Assembly (NCBI RefSeq): GCF_030544485.1
Contig: NZ_CP130610.1
Coordinates: 186,001 to 250,000 of the forward strand
Length of the DNA: 64,000 nucleotides
Source of the DNA: Halomonas sp. HAL1
GTDB taxonomy: Bacteria; Pseudomonadota; Gammaproteobacteria; Pseudomonadales; Halomonadaceae
Reading direction: 5' to 3'
Part shown: in pieces, positions 35,186-45,297 of the stretch
Position numbering within the stretch: the first letter of the stretch is position 1
Layout: each line of letters starts with the position of its first letter
The notes under the pieces: model-generated
Databases searched by the model: none
What the model was told of the DNA's origin: nothing
The model's input: only the letters and a program-made list of their open reading frames with translations
Position numbers and translations under genes: made by a program

Positions 35186-35497
35186 TCAGTGCTGAGGATG
35201 TTGTTCAAACAGCTCAGCTTTTGCATGGCGCATCACATCTTCGCACGCCTGCTGTTGGGCTAACTGCGTCAACAGGCGCTGAGTTACTTCGAAGCCCTTG
35301 CCTAAGCAAGTATCCACTTCCTGTGGGCTAACGGCTGGCGTCACGCGATAATCGATTTTTACCGTGCGCCCGCCGCCTTCCAGCCGATCCGCAACTCCCC
35401 TGAGCCGCCACGCGATTTTCTCTTTCCAAGTTGCTGATTCTTCCGCGCCTTCGTTTACGCTAAACGTGCACTGCCATTCCGGTTTAAAGACCTTCAT
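35186..35497 (-). CDS. Hypothetical protein, 103 aa
   Basis: Not recognised. It begins MKVFKPEWQCTFSVNEGAEE and contains WKEKIAWRLRGVADRLEGGG and KIDYRVTPAVSPQEVDTCLG, a mix of amphipathic helices and short strands, without signal peptide or membrane segment. AGGAG-type pairing (GGAGGTTCTCCT-like) lies before the start. It is monocistronic, convergent with argE. No function is proposed. Confidence 0.7.
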   Translation of the reverse strand: MKVFKPEWQCTFSVNEGAEESATWKEKIAWRLRGVADRLEGGGRTVKIDYRVTPAVSPQEVDTCLGKGFEVTQRLLTQLAQQQACEDVMRHAKAELFEQHPQH

Positions 35498-35683
35498 AGG
35501 AGAACCTCCAAAAATTTTGGAAAGAATGATCTATCGTGATTCGTACTCCGTCGTCTGAATGTATTGCCACACTACTATATACCTAACCCAGCGTGAATAT
35601 CGAAACAATACTGATACACGCTGGGCGACGCGCATAGGACGTATCGGTTAGGCTATAGAAGAGATGGCTAAAGAGCTTAGGTT

Positions 35684-36157
35684 ATGACCCGCACGACTGA
35701 TGTAAGTTGCCCCTGTGGTAGCGATTTAATGCTGAGTAGCTGCTGTGGCCGGTACCATCAAGGCGCCGCCGCACTGGATCCTGGAACATTGATGCGATCT
35801 CGCTATTCGGCTTTTGCATTGGGCCTCAGGGACTACTTACTAGCCACGTGGCACCCTACTACAAGGCCAGCAGAACTTGGGTCGGATCCCGACACTGCGT
35901 GGAAGTCGCTAACCATTGTCTCAGCAGAGCCGCCGCTTGAAGATAGCGGCTATGTCCATTTTAAGGCCTATTTTTATGAACGAAGACGAGAGCAAAAAGG
36001 CTGGCATGTATTAGAGGAAGTTTCCCGCTTTGTTAAAGAGCAGCAGCGCTGGTGGTATATCGACGGCACCCCGATGCTTACCCGTTTAAAGCCGCGCCGT
36101 AATGCCCCGTGCTTATGTGGTAGCGGGCGTAAATTAAAGGGTTGTTGCGGTGAATAG
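35684..36157 (+). CDS. ychJ: YchJ family protein (UPF0225) with two SEC-C motifs
   Basis: 157 residues. Zinc-binding SEC-C motifs stand at both ends: CPCGSDLMLSSCCGRYH at the N-terminus and APCLCGSGRKLKGCCG at the C-terminus. Between them is the NTF2-like YchJ middle domain (MRSRYSAFALGLRDYLLATW). The function is unknown; SEC-C is also found in SecA. The stop overlaps the GIY-YIG gene by 8 nt. Confidence 0.93.
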   Translation: MTRTTDVSCPCGSDLMLSSCCGRYHQGAAALDPGTLMRSRYSAFALGLRDYLLATWHPTTRPAELGSDPDTAWKSLTIVSAEPPLEDSGYVHFKAYFYERRREQKGWHVLEEVSRFVKEQQRWWYIDGTPMLTRLKPRRNAPCLCGSGRKLKGCCGE

Positions 36158-36449
36158 TGGCATCGTTCAGCCTCGGAAAGCCGAGCCGCAATGGTATCTC
36201 TACTTACTGGAGTGCCAGCGCGGAACTTACGCGGGCATTACCAATAATCTTGCGAAGCGCTATCAGGCGCACTGCACGGGCAAAGGGGCGCGCTATACCC
36301 GCGCTAATCCGCCCGTTGCGCTGCTCGGCGCCAAACCGTTTGAAGACCGCGCCGCCGCCAGCCGAGCCGAATATCAGTTAAAGCAGCAAACGCCGAGCCA
36401 AAAACGCCGCTGGGCCAAGCAGTGGCCTGTGCAGTTAGATGCCGATTAA
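36150..36449 (+). CDS. GIY-YIG nuclease family protein (YhbQ-like)
   Basis: 99 residues from a GTG at 36150 overlapping ychJ. The single-domain GIY-YIG core is WYLYLLECQRGTYAGITNNL, with the conserved Arg and His in AKRYQAH and the metal glutamate in SRAEYQLK. Such stand-alone proteins are thought to act in DNA repair or turnover; the substrate is unknown. Confidence 0.9.
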   Translation: MNSGIVQPRKAEPQWYLYLLECQRGTYAGITNNLAKRYQAHCTGKGARYTRANPPVALLGAKPFEDRAAASRAEYQLKQQTPSQKRRWAKQWPVQLDAD

Positions 36450-36458
36450 GGAGCCGAA

Positions 36459-37493
36459 ATGCTGACGTTTTATTCAGAGGATAGCCGCTTGCGCCAAGCG
36501 CGCACCGAACTACATGACGGCGCGTTGGTGACGCCATTCGAGTGCCCTGAGCGCCTCGATTTAGTGCTCAAGCATCTTCGTCAGTCTGGGCTTGGCGATA
36601 TTCAAGCGCCCGCCGCCTATGGGCTAGCGCCGGTGCTAGCGGTGCACGATAAAGAGTACGTATCGTTTTTAGCCAACTGCTGGAAAGAGTGGCAAGCGGC
36701 GGGGCATGAAGGTGAGGCGATTCCCAATATTTGGCCCGCTCGAACCATGCGAGGTGATCGCATTCCGCAATCGGTTAGTGGTCGGCTGGGTTACTACGCG
36801 CTGGCGGCGGAAACGTCCATTTCAGAAGGTACTTTTGAAGCCGCCATGGCGAGTAAAGATGTGGCGTTAGGCGCGGTAGAGCATACGTTACAAACCGGCG
36901 AACCCAGTTTTGGCTTGTGTCGCCCGCCAGGTCATCACGCCGCGTTTGATCAGTTTGGCGGCTACTGCTTTTTTAATAATGCCGCCGTTGCCGCCCAACG
37001 GGCGCTGGATGCAGGTAAGCGCCGAGTCGCGATTCTTGACGTCGATTTTCACCACGGCAATGGCACCCAGCAGATTTTCTACAAGCGTGACGATGTGCTG
37101 TTTATCTCGCTGCACGGCGATCCCGAAGTTACCTTTCCTTACTATTTGGGCTACGCTGATGAAAACGGCGAAGGTAAGGGCGAGGGGTTTAACGTCAATT
37201 ACCCGTTACCGCCGGGCACCAGTGTGACTACATGGATGGCGACACTGGAGAAGGCGTTGGCGCAGATTAAAGCCGCTGAATGTGAGTGTTTAATCGTATC
37301 GTTAGGGGTCGATATATTTGAGGGCGACCCGATAAGTGCCTTCACCTTTGCCAGCGCTGATTTTACCCTATTAGGCGAACGCTTAGCTCAAACTGGCTTA
37401 CCCAGTGTGTTTCTGATGGAAGGGGGCTATGCGGTAGATGAAATCGGTGTCAATGTAGTCAACGTGTTACAAGGTTTTGAGCAGGCGCTATAA
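36459..37493 (+). CDS. Acetylpolyamine amidohydrolase (HDAC family)
   Basis: 344 residues with the arginase/deacetylase fold: CRPPGHHAAFDQFGGYCFFN has the tandem catalytic histidines, ILDVDFHHGNGTQQIFY the zinc Asp and His, and LGVDIFEGDP the second zinc Asp. FPYYLGYADENGEGKGEGFN and the length match acetylpolyamine amidohydrolases better than AcuC or true histone deacetylases. It would remove acetyl groups from acetylputrescine or acetylcadaverine. AAGGAG precedes the ATG. It follows the GIY-YIG gene by 9 nt. Confidence 0.9.
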   Translation: MLTFYSEDSRLRQARTELHDGALVTPFECPERLDLVLKHLRQSGLGDIQAPAAYGLAPVLAVHDKEYVSFLANCWKEWQAAGHEGEAIPNIWPARTMRGDRIPQSVSGRLGYYALAAETSISEGTFEAAMASKDVALGAVEHTLQTGEPSFGLCRPPGHHAAFDQFGGYCFFNNAAVAAQRALDAGKRRVAILDVDFHHGNGTQQIFYKRDDVLFISLHGDPEVTFPYYLGYADENGEGKGEGFNVNYPLPPGTSVTTWMATLEKALAQIKAAECECLIVSLGVDIFEGDPISAFTFASADFTLLGERLAQTGLPSVFLMEGGYAVDEIGVNVVNVLQGFEQAL

Positions 37494-37595
37494 AACGGCC
37501 TGGAACTGCATCTAAACAAGGGTAAAGGTTAACCGTGACAGCGGCCCCTAAATCGGGCAGGCTATTGCCCTTTTAACGGGGCAGGGAGCTCAAGC

Positions 37596-37946
37596 GTGGC
37601 AGTGTATGGTGGAATTCAGGCCCATGAATTGGAGCGTTGGCTTAATGCGTTAACCAACGCCGCCTATGACCGACGCTGCCCGTTGGTAAAAGTACACGGT
37701 GGCAATGCCCGTGCGCGCACTGCCCGCCAAGATCTCCTCCATCTGGCGAACGACTATCGCTGCGGTGAAACTAGCCGCGAAGAGAGCGCCGCCGAACTCG
37801 GCCGCTGGTGCCAAACCTACCTTTCAGAGGCAGAGTGGTATGTGCTAGTCGGCACCCGCCAAGCGCCTGTGCAAACCCAAGGCACAGAAGCATTAAGCGA
37901 AGAAGAGCGAAGCCTCACCGTGCTCAAGCAGCACCGAGTGGGGTAA
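37596..37946 (+). CDS. Hypothetical protein, 116 aa
   Basis: GTG start at 37596 behind AGGGAG. The product (AVYGGIQAHELERWLNALTN onward) is soluble and rich in Arg, Ala and Glu, with helical segments such as ARTARQDLLHLANDY and ESAAELGRWCQTYLSEAEW. I do not recognise the family. A terminator lies 27 bp after the stop, supporting a real gene. No function is proposed. Confidence 0.6.
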   Translation: MAVYGGIQAHELERWLNALTNAAYDRRCPLVKVHGGNARARTARQDLLHLANDYRCGETSREESAAELGRWCQTYLSEAEWYVLVGTRQAPVQTQGTEALSEEERSLTVLKQHRVG

Positions 37947-37973
37947 CAGCGCTCATCAGCACTAACTGCGATC

Positions 37974-38000
37974 AAAAGCTCCTGCGATGGGGCTTTTTTT
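37974..38000 (+). terminator. Rho-independent terminator
   Basis: AAAAGCTCC and GGGGCTTTT form a 9-bp stem (one G-U) around TGCGAT, with seven T in total. It ends the unit upstream of the peptide transporter operon. Confidence 0.85.
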
Positions 38001-38176
38001 GTGCGCGAGATGTATGTCTTAACAGGTAGCCGAATCTTTTAATGGCAGTAAAATTAGTAGGCGCTTAACAACGATGTGTTGACAAAAGTTTAACAAGATG
38101 AGTAGTTTGAAAGGATATGTCTACTCGACTAACGTTTTACAAAAACGCTATCTAAGAGCAGGGGGCAATACATCTT

Positions 38177-40033
38177 GTGACCATTACTCCAGCGCTATCG
38201 GTTCGCTCCTTGGGCGTGAATTTTGGCTCCAACCAGGTTGTTAAAAATCTGAGTTTTGATGTTTATCCCGGTAAAACGACGGCAATCGTTGGCGAATCTG
38301 GCTCGGGTAAATCGGTGACTTCACTGGCTATTATGCGCTTGGTGGAGTACATGAATGCTGAAATTACCAGCGGCACAATACTGTTCCACCGTGACGCCAG
38401 TGGCTCTCAACCGCAAGATCTTACCCAGCTTTCGGATAAGGCGATGCGCAAGATACGTGGCAAAGAGATTGCCATGATTTTTCAGGAGCCCATGACGTCG
38501 CTGAATCCGGTTTACACCATTGGCGATCAGATTACCGAAGTGCTGGTATTGCATGAGAAGCTAACCCAAGACGCGGCGCGGGTCGAAGCAGTAAAACTGT
38601 TAAAACTGGTGCGCCTGGCCGATGCTGAAGCGCTGTTAAAACGTTACCCCCACCAGCTATCCGGCGGCATGCGCCAACGAGTGATGATAGCGATGGCGCT
38701 GGCCTGCCGACCAAAAGTGCTGGTTGCCGATGAGCCCACCACCGCATTGGATGTCACCATTCAGGCGCAGATCCTTACCATTATGCGTGACCTGCAGCAG
38801 GAGCTAGGGATGGCTGTCATCTTCATTACCCACGATATGGGGGTGGTGGCGGAGATGGCCGACCAGGTAGTGGTCATGCGCCATGGCGAAAAGGTCGAGG
38901 AAGGGGCGGTGGAGGAGATTTTCGCCCGCCCCCAACACCCCTATACCCAAGCACTGTTAGCGGCGGTGCCTAAACTTGGCAGTATGCAGGGCGAAGCTCT
39001 TCCACGCATGGATCCATTAGTGGTGCTGGATGGAAATGTTGCGCGCACTCTGGGTGAAAGTCGTCAGCAGGATACCGCTAGAATCGATGAAGCCCCGGTG
39101 GTGGAGATAGAAAATTTAGTCACCCGTTTCGATATCCGAAAAGGGTTCTTTGGGGGGGTTAGCCATCGCGTCCATGCGGTGGAAAATGTCAGTTTCAGCA
39201 TTTTTGCTGGAGAGACGCTGGCGCTGGTAGGCGAGTCGGGATCTGGCAAGTCGACCATCGGGCGCACCATTCAGCAGTTGCAGGAATGCACCAGTGGCAC
39301 GATACGCTTTGGTGGCAAGGCCGTGGCCGACATGTCCCGGGCAGAAAAAATGCGCCTGCGCCAAGAAGTGCAGTACATTTTTCAAGACCCGTTTGCCTCC
39401 TTGGATCCCCGCAAAACCGTGGGCTTTTCGATAGCCGAACCTATTCGTACGCACGGCTTGTTGCACGGTGCTAAAGCAATCCGTCAGCGCGTTAATCAGT
39501 TACTTGAGCGCGTTGGTTTGAGTGCTGATCAGGCTGAGCGCTATCCCCATGAGTTTTCTGGCGGCCAGCGCCAACGGGTATGTATTGCCCGCGCTCTGGC
39601 TTCCAAGCCTAAGTTGATCATTGCTGATGAAGCGCTATCCGCCCTTGATGTTTCTATCCAGGCGCAGATCATTCACTTGCTCATGGAATTGCAGCAAGAC
39701 GAAGGCTTGGCCTATCTGTTCATTAGTCATGACATGGCTGTAGTGGAAAAAATGAGCCACCGCGTGGCGGTACTGCATCTTGGCCAAGTCGTTGAGTTAG
39801 GCGAGCGTCGAGCGGTGTTTGATTCGCCTCAGCACTCCTATACCCGCAAGCTGTTGAGCGCTGTGCCGGTGGCCGACCCCGCACAGAGGCGGGAGCGTAC
39901 ATTGCTGCAGGGCGATATTCTTAGCCCTATCCGTAAGGTCGGTGATGAGCCAGAACATTTGCCATTAGTGCAGGTGGCTAGCGGTCATTTCGTTGCCCAG
40001 GAAGTAGGCAGCGCCGAGCGTTTGGCATCATAG
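38177..40033 (+). CDS. Fused dual ATPase of a peptide ABC importer (DppDF/GsiA type)
   Basis: 618 residues with a GTG start. Two complete nucleotide-binding domains lie in tandem: the first has [26 protein letters not shown] and [14 protein letters not shown]; the second [26 protein letters not shown] and [14 protein letters not shown]. Each is followed by the oligopeptide-type C-terminal region ([13 protein letters not shown] and [12 protein letters not shown]). GsiA and YejF share this layout. It powers the permeases downstream. It is the first gene of an operon with the binding protein, two permeases and an M14 peptidase. Confidence 0.92.
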   Translation: MTITPALSVRSLGVNFGSNQVVKNLSFDVYPGKTTAIVGESGSGKSVTSLAIMRLVEYMNAEITSGTILFHRDASGSQPQDLTQLSDKAMRKIRGKEIAMIFQEPMTSLNPVYTIGDQITEVLVLHEKLTQDAARVEAVKLLKLVRLADAEALLKRYPHQLSGGMRQRVMIAMALACRPKVLVADEPTTALDVTIQAQILTIMRDLQQELGMAVIFITHDMGVVAEMADQVVVMRHGEKVEEGAVEEIFARPQHPYTQALLAAVPKLGSMQGEALPRMDPLVVLDGNVARTLGESRQQDTARIDEAPVVEIENLVTRFDIRKGFFGGVSHRVHAVENVSFSIFAGETLALVGESGSGKSTIGRTIQQLQECTSGTIRFGGKAVADMSRAEKMRLRQEVQYIFQDPFASLDPRKTVGFSIAEPIRTHGLLHGAKAIRQRVNQLLERVGLSADQAERYPHEFSGGQRQRVCIARALASKPKLIIADEALSALDVSIQAQIIHLLMELQQDEGLAYLFISHDMAVVEKMSHRVAVLHLGQVVELGERRAVFDSPQHSYTRKLLSAVPVADPAQRRERTLLQGDILSPIRKVGDEPEHLPLVQVASGHFVAQEVGSAERLAS

Positions 40034-40083
40034 TTAGTTTCCTGATGGTATAAAAACTGTGAGACAACAACAGGAGTAATCCC

Positions 40084-41613
40084 ATGAAGAAAAACAAACG
40101 CGTGCTCAATGGTGCCATCGCCGGTATGGCACTGAGCGTTGCCTTCTCTGCCTCTGCGCAGGCTGGTTCATTAACGATTGCTTCACCGCAAGATCCGGGT
40201 AGTTGGGATCCCATCGATACTTTTTTGGTGAATTGGGCATCGGTCGCCACCAATATTTTCGATGGTTTGACCTATCGTGGACCTGATTTAGAACTGGTGC
40301 CTGGCCTAGCCACCGAATGGGAAGAACTAGATGATGGTACCCGTATCCGTTTCACTCTGCGTGAAGGCGTTACCTTCCATAATGGCGAACCCTTCAATGC
40401 TGAAGCGGTAAAGTTCACCTTTGATCGCTTATTAGGCGAGGAGGGCGGTCAGGGACCCCAGCGCTCCAACTATACGGCGATTGAAAGCGTGGAAGTCATC
40501 GATGACTACACTGTCGACTTCCACCTGAATGAACCTGATCCCGTACTGCTCACCAAGCTAGCAGGCTACGGGGCGATGATTGTGCCACCGGAGTACCTGA
40601 CCGAGCATGGGGATGAACACTTCAATACCCATCCGGTAGGCACTGGGCCTTTTAAAGTAGTGGAATATAACCCCCGTGAAGACGTTCAGCTTGAGGCCTT
40701 TGCTGACCACTGGGACGGCGCGCCGAAGCTGGATGAAGTGACTTACCGCTTTATCTCCGAGCCTTCCACCGCCGTGGCTGAGCTGCAGGCTGGACGGGTC
40801 GATATCGTTATTCCGCCGACGATTCCTATTGGCATGATCGACACGATCAATAACCATGACGGGGCCAGCATCGTCAGCGTGGCTTCGCCGACGGTGGAAG
40901 CGATTCGCTTCAACACCCAATCAGGTATTACCGCCGACGAACGCGTGCGTAAAGCCATGATCATGGCCGTGGATCGCCAGGCGATTATCGACTCCATCCT
41001 GGCTGGCGAGGGTGAAATGATCGCCAGCTTCCAGGGTGCCCAGTCCTTCGGTAACGACCCTGATATGGAGCCCCTGCCGTATGATCCGCAGCAGGCTCGC
41101 GCACTGCTGGATGAAGCGGGCGTCGAACAAGGCGCAACGGTACAGATAGATGTGCGTGGCAACGATGCCACCTTTGGTGAGGTGGCCCAGGTAGTGGCGT
41201 CTTACCTACAAGGGGTGGGTATAACCGCTTCGATCCAGCCTTATGAAACCAATGTGCTACTGAACGACATTATTCCGGCAGGCCGCACGGGTGAGATGTT
41301 CCAGCAGAAGTGGGGCGGCTGGACCTTTGACTTCGATAATACTGCTTACCTGATGTACCACACTGGTGAACGCTGGAATCCTTATGACAGTGACGCTGAG
41401 TTAGATGAAATGCTCGAAGCCCAGCGCAGCATTACTGATCAGGAAGAGCGTGAAACGCTGCTCCAGGCGATTGCGCAGTACACCCAGGATCGCGCTTTGG
41501 AAATGCCGCTCTATAGCATCAATGCCCTCTATGGCGTCAGTGACCGGGTAGAGAATTTTGAGCCTGCCCCGGATAATCGTATGCGGTTAAGCAACGTCGA
41601 CGTTAGTGAATAA
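40084..41613 (+). CDS. Peptide-type periplasmic binding protein (SBP family 5)
   Basis: 509 residues. A signal peptide (LNGAIAGMALSVAFSASAQA) is followed by the SBP_bac_5 fold: TNIFDGLTYRGPDLELVPGL, WEELDDGTRIRFTLREGVTF and NTHPVGTGPFKVVEYN. It is the ligand-capturing component of the importer. Di- or oligopeptides, glutathione or opine-like compounds are possible ligands. GGAG precedes the ATG. A hairpin follows the gene. Confidence 0.92.
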   Translation: MKKNKRVLNGAIAGMALSVAFSASAQAGSLTIASPQDPGSWDPIDTFLVNWASVATNIFDGLTYRGPDLELVPGLATEWEELDDGTRIRFTLREGVTFHNGEPFNAEAVKFTFDRLLGEEGGQGPQRSNYTAIESVEVIDDYTVDFHLNEPDPVLLTKLAGYGAMIVPPEYLTEHGDEHFNTHPVGTGPFKVVEYNPREDVQLEAFADHWDGAPKLDEVTYRFISEPSTAVAELQAGRVDIVIPPTIPIGMIDTINNHDGASIVSVASPTVEAIRFNTQSGITADERVRKAMIMAVDRQAIIDSILAGEGEMIASFQGAQSFGNDPDMEPLPYDPQQARALLDEAGVEQGATVQIDVRGNDATFGEVAQVVASYLQGVGITASIQPYETNVLLNDIIPAGRTGEMFQQKWGGWTFDFDNTAYLMYHTGERWNPYDSDAELDEMLEAQRSITDQEERETLLQAIAQYTQDRALEMPLYSINALYGVSDRVENFEPAPDNRMRLSNVDVSE

Positions 41614-41624
41614 ACGTACGCCAT

Positions 41625-41648
41625 CCGGCCGCTTGAAAGGGTGGCCGG
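41625..41648. other. Hairpin after the binding-protein gene
   Basis: CCGGCC and GGCCGG form a 6-bp stem with a 12-nt loop in the 93-bp gap before the first permease. It resembles the ugpB hairpin in position and may favour the binding-protein mRNA, but it is much weaker. Confidence 0.5.
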
Positions 41649-41706
41649 TTCTTCACACTGACACTTCACAAAAGCTTCATGTAAGCGTTACGGGCTTGGG
41701 GTCATA

Positions 41707-42630
41707 GTGGCAAAATTTCTTCTTTATCGAATACTGCAGGCCGTCTTTGTGGTAATCGCCGTGACGTTGATCGTCTCTTTTGCGATCAGGTTAACCGGTG
41801 ATCCGGCGGTCATGCTGGCACAAGGGGCGGGGAGTATTACCGAGGCGGATCTGGAAAAGATTCGTGAAGCCTTGGGGTTGAATCAATCCTTCCTGGCCCA
41901 GTACATCGGTTTCCTGAAGGGGCTGGTGGTGGGCGATTTCGGGCGCAGCTTTATGGGCGGGACCCCAGTGAGTGACCTGATCGGTCGCGCTCTGCCCGCC
42001 ACCTTGGCGCTGGCTTTCGCCTCGCTGTTTGTGTCTATCGTGGTATCGATACCGCTGGGAATCAAGGCAGCGGTATCGCGAGGAAGGTGGCCCGACCAGA
42101 TGATCAGGATTTTTTCCCTGATCGGGCTCTCTTTTCCTAACTTCTGGCTGGCCATCATGCTGGTGCTGTTGCTCTCCATCACTTTTAATCTGCTGCCGCC
42201 CAGTGGCATGGAGGGCTTCTCCAGCTTCATTATGCCCGCGGCGACGATGGGGATCATTTTAACCGCCACCAATGTGCGCCTAGTACGAACCACTATGTTG
42301 GATACCCTCCGCTCTCAATACATCATGGTGGCGAGGGCAAAAGGTCTTTCCAACACGGTCGTACTTTACAAACATGCGCTGCGTAACTGCTCCATTCCGC
42401 TGATCACCTATTTTGGCTTGCAGTTCGGTGGTCTGTTGGGCGGTATCGTGGTTGTCGAGCGTGTCTTTAACTGGCCGGGATTAGGCACCTTGGCTTTCGA
42501 AGCCGTATCGGCCCGGGACTACCCTGTCCTACAAGGCGTTATCACCGTGCTCTCGTTAATGATCATCTCCATCAACCTTCTCGTTGATATCGCCTATGGC
42601 CTGGTCGACCCCAGGGTGCGCAAGGAATAA
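41707..42630 (+). CDS. Peptide ABC permease, DppB type
   Basis: 307 residues with a GTG start and six membrane helices. The N-terminus (AKFLLYRILQAVFVVIAVTL) and the EAA-like loop (TMLDTLRSQYIMVARAKGLS) with TYFGLQFGGLLGGIVVVERV are characteristic of DppB/OppB. It forms half of the transport channel. It is two bases upstream of the second permease. Confidence 0.92.
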   Translation: MAKFLLYRILQAVFVVIAVTLIVSFAIRLTGDPAVMLAQGAGSITEADLEKIREALGLNQSFLAQYIGFLKGLVVGDFGRSFMGGTPVSDLIGRALPATLALAFASLFVSIVVSIPLGIKAAVSRGRWPDQMIRIFSLIGLSFPNFWLAIMLVLLLSITFNLLPPSGMEGFSSFIMPAATMGIILTATNVRLVRTTMLDTLRSQYIMVARAKGLSNTVVLYKHALRNCSIPLITYFGLQFGGLLGGIVVVERVFNWPGLGTLAFEAVSARDYPVLQGVITVLSLMIISINLLVDIAYGLVDPRVRKE

Positions 42631-42632
42631 CC

Positions 42633-43487
42633 ATGACCGCAGCTATTAAAATCGACAAATTGAAACGCTTTAAGAACCTTGAGTTTATCCTTGGCGTGCT
42701 GCTCGTTGGCGGTATCGGTTTAGCGGTGATCTTCTCCGGCTGGCTGTTTCCCGGAGGAGGTTCAGAGCTTAACTTAGCCTACCGTTTAACGCCGCCGCTG
42801 GTAGAGCCTGGCTTTCCACTAGGTACAGACCCATTAGGCCGGGACGTGCTCGCGCGGGTGATTGTCGGAGGTGAAATCTCGCTAAAAGTCGGGGTCTACT
42901 CAGCCCTTGGGGCGGTGGTGATCGGCATCATTATGGGGTTGGTATCCGGCTACTACGGTGGATTCCTGGATATGATCGTGATGCGCTTTGCCGACGTGCA
43001 ACTCGCGCTGCCCTTTATCCTGCTAGCGATTACCTTTATCGCTGTGATTGGTGGCGGGTTAACCAATATGATTATTCTGTTGATTATCTCCCAGTGGGTG
43101 CAGTACGCGCGCTTGGTACGCGGCTCTGTGCTATCGCTGCGCGACCGCGAATTTATTCTGGCGGCCAAAGCGATTGGGGTAAAAGATATTCGTATTCTGT
43201 TCCAGCATCTGCTGCCGAATCTGATTGGCCCCGTCATTGTGCTGATGACCCTCAATGTGGCCAATAATATTCTGCTGGAGAGCAGCCTGACCTTTTTAGG
43301 CTTGGGCGTGGATCCGGTGATTCCGAGTTGGGGCGGCATGCTGGCTGAAGGGCGGACCTACCTGCAAACGGCGTGGTGGGTAAGCGTGTTCCCCGGCTTG
43401 GCTATTCTGTTAACCGTATTGGGGCTGAACCTGCTGGGCGACTGGCTACGTGATGCCCTGGATCCCACTGGACGCACTTCCTTATGA
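42633..43487 (+). CDS. Peptide ABC permease, DppC type
   Basis: 284 residues with six membrane helices. FPLGTDPLGRDVLARVIVGG is the DppC/OppC signature after the first helix, and the EAA loop is LRDREFILAAKAIGVKD. It pairs with the preceding permease. Its stop overlaps the M14 peptidase start by 4 nt (ATGA). Confidence 0.92.
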   Translation: MTAAIKIDKLKRFKNLEFILGVLLVGGIGLAVIFSGWLFPGGGSELNLAYRLTPPLVEPGFPLGTDPLGRDVLARVIVGGEISLKVGVYSALGAVVIGIIMGLVSGYYGGFLDMIVMRFADVQLALPFILLAITFIAVIGGGLTNMIILLIISQWVQYARLVRGSVLSLRDREFILAAKAIGVKDIRILFQHLLPNLIGPVIVLMTLNVANNILLESSLTFLGLGVDPVIPSWGGMLAEGRTYLQTAWWVSVFPGLAILLTVLGLNLLGDWLRDALDPTGRTSL

Positions 43488-45256
43488 CCAACGAACCTGC
43501 TATCGAGATATTGTTAGAGCGCTCGTTTCCACGTACCACTCGCGCTTTGCTTGATGAGTATGCCACACCTGCTTATCAATGCTTCCAACTGGAGGCGTGG
43601 GTGTTTGATGATGAAGCCGAACGACAAGCGACGGAAGCTGCATTCAATGCCGCTGGCATTAGCGCACGCTTGCGCAGTGCCTATAAACCACTGGTACATT
43701 TCTTTTTAGAAGAGTTTTCTTGGGCGTCGCTGCAAGCGTTGGTGATTGAGTACCCCGTGCTGGCGAACGCACCGCGACGTTTTTTGCTTGAGGCTTATCC
43801 GCTAGCGGCGCTGCTTCCGCAAGGCGTATCACTACGCTGGGAGGGCATTGAAACCACGGCTATCGCCAAACCTATCCATTATCGCGTTCAAGTGGAGCGC
43901 AGCTCGGGTAGCCAGGAAACATATCTCGTTGAAACGCTCAATCGTCATCATCAGGACCATGTGGGCGAGGCGCAATTTTCGCCCTGTGGCTGGCTGCGGC
44001 TGACCTCGCCTCAGGGCGACGTCAGTGAAACAATCGTCGAGACCGACTATGAAGCGCTGTTTCAAGCCGCGATGGCAACGCTCTCTTCAACCCCGTGGCA
44101 GCCAGCATCGCCTTACTTTGAAGAACTCAATTTTACGGTACATTTGCCGAGCAGTGACCGCCGCTTAGCCTGGGATGACGAACATATCAGCCTTGCTGAG
44201 GCGCTCCATGAAGAACTCTATTTTTCTACCCTGGAGTATTTCCAGCACCGCGCGGGCTTAGCGCTAGGTGACCGTTCGATTCAGCCAGGGCAGATTGTGC
44301 CGGAGATATCCTCCCAGGGTGAAAGCGCCTATTTGAAAGTCAGCCTTCGCTCTTTAGATACTTTGCAGGCACAGCGTGACGAGATGACCGAGCTGGGCTC
44401 TGCCCAGCAGGCCATCGGCACTGATCAGATTAAGCAATTATTGGCGGCGCTTGGTGGCCAGTCGCTGTATGCCACCACCCGAGCGGGCAGAGTGCTGGAA
44501 GCTCGCTATGTGGAGGGTAGCGATCGCGCCGTCATCATCAGTGCGGGGCAGCACGCCAACGAAACATCCGGCGTCGTTGGAGCACTGCGCGCGGCGCAAG
44601 CGCTAAGTGAGCAGCCTCAGGCACACTATGTTATTTCTCCTTTAGAGAACCCCGACGGCTACGCGCTGCAGAGCCGACTTGTCGCCACTCAACCGCGCCA
44701 CATGCACCACGCTGCGCGCTATACGGCTTTTGGTAATGACCTGCAGAGTCAGCCGCTAGGCCAACCGTTTGAGCACGCCATCCGTGAACAGGCATTCGCG
44801 ACCAGCGGCGCCGGGCTGCATGTCAATCTTCACGGTTACCCCGCCCACGAGTGGACACGACCGCTGAACGGCTACGTACCCCGTGGCTTTGAGATGTGGA
44901 CGATTCCAAAGGGTTTCTTTTTGATTCTCCGCCATCAGCCGGGTTGGGAAACGGCGGCTGAGCAATTGGTGGAAGCCGTTACCCACCAGCTTGCGCAAGT
45001 GCCTGGGCTAGTCGAGTTTAATGCTGCGCAAATTGCGTTATTTGAGACCCATGCGGGAGCGTTAACCTTCCCGATGTTGAATGGCTTCCCCTACCTAATC
45101 TCGGAAGACGCCGATCAATTAACGTCGCTAATGTTGATTACCGAATACCCCGACGAGACCTTAACTGGTGAAGCGTTTGTGCAGGCTCATGCGGCGCAAA
45201 TGGCAACGGTGGTGGCAGCCTATAACGCCTTTCAAACGCTCTCATTGGATAGTTAA
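43484..45256 (+). CDS. M14-family zinc carboxypeptidase-like protein
   Basis: 590 residues. The C-terminal half has the M14 zinc site (ISAGQHANETSG, with His and Glu) and the third ligand probably in LHVNLHGYPAHEWTRP. EYPDE near the end could hold the catalytic glutamate. The N-terminal about 300 residues are unlike known domains to my eye and contain no signal peptide, so the enzyme is probably cytoplasmic. Translational coupling to the permease suggests it trims the imported peptide or amide. The exact substrate is unknown. Confidence 0.85.
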   Translation: MTNEPAIEILLERSFPRTTRALLDEYATPAYQCFQLEAWVFDDEAERQATEAAFNAAGISARLRSAYKPLVHFFLEEFSWASLQALVIEYPVLANAPRRFLLEAYPLAALLPQGVSLRWEGIETTAIAKPIHYRVQVERSSGSQETYLVETLNRHHQDHVGEAQFSPCGWLRLTSPQGDVSETIVETDYEALFQAAMATLSSTPWQPASPYFEELNFTVHLPSSDRRLAWDDEHISLAEALHEELYFSTLEYFQHRAGLALGDRSIQPGQIVPEISSQGESAYLKVSLRSLDTLQAQRDEMTELGSAQQAIGTDQIKQLLAALGGQSLYATTRAGRVLEARYVEGSDRAVIISAGQHANETSGVVGALRAAQALSEQPQAHYVISPLENPDGYALQSRLVATQPRHMHHAARYTAFGNDLQSQPLGQPFEHAIREQAFATSGAGLHVNLHGYPAHEWTRPLNGYVPRGFEMWTIPKGFFLILRHQPGWETAAEQLVEAVTHQLAQVPGLVEFNAAQIALFETHAGALTFPMLNGFPYLISEDADQLTSLMLITEYPDETLTGEAFVQAHAAQMATVVAAYNAFQTLSLDS

Positions 45257-45297
45257 TCTCAATGACGGCAAAACGTTCGCACTGTTACAATGGATAA

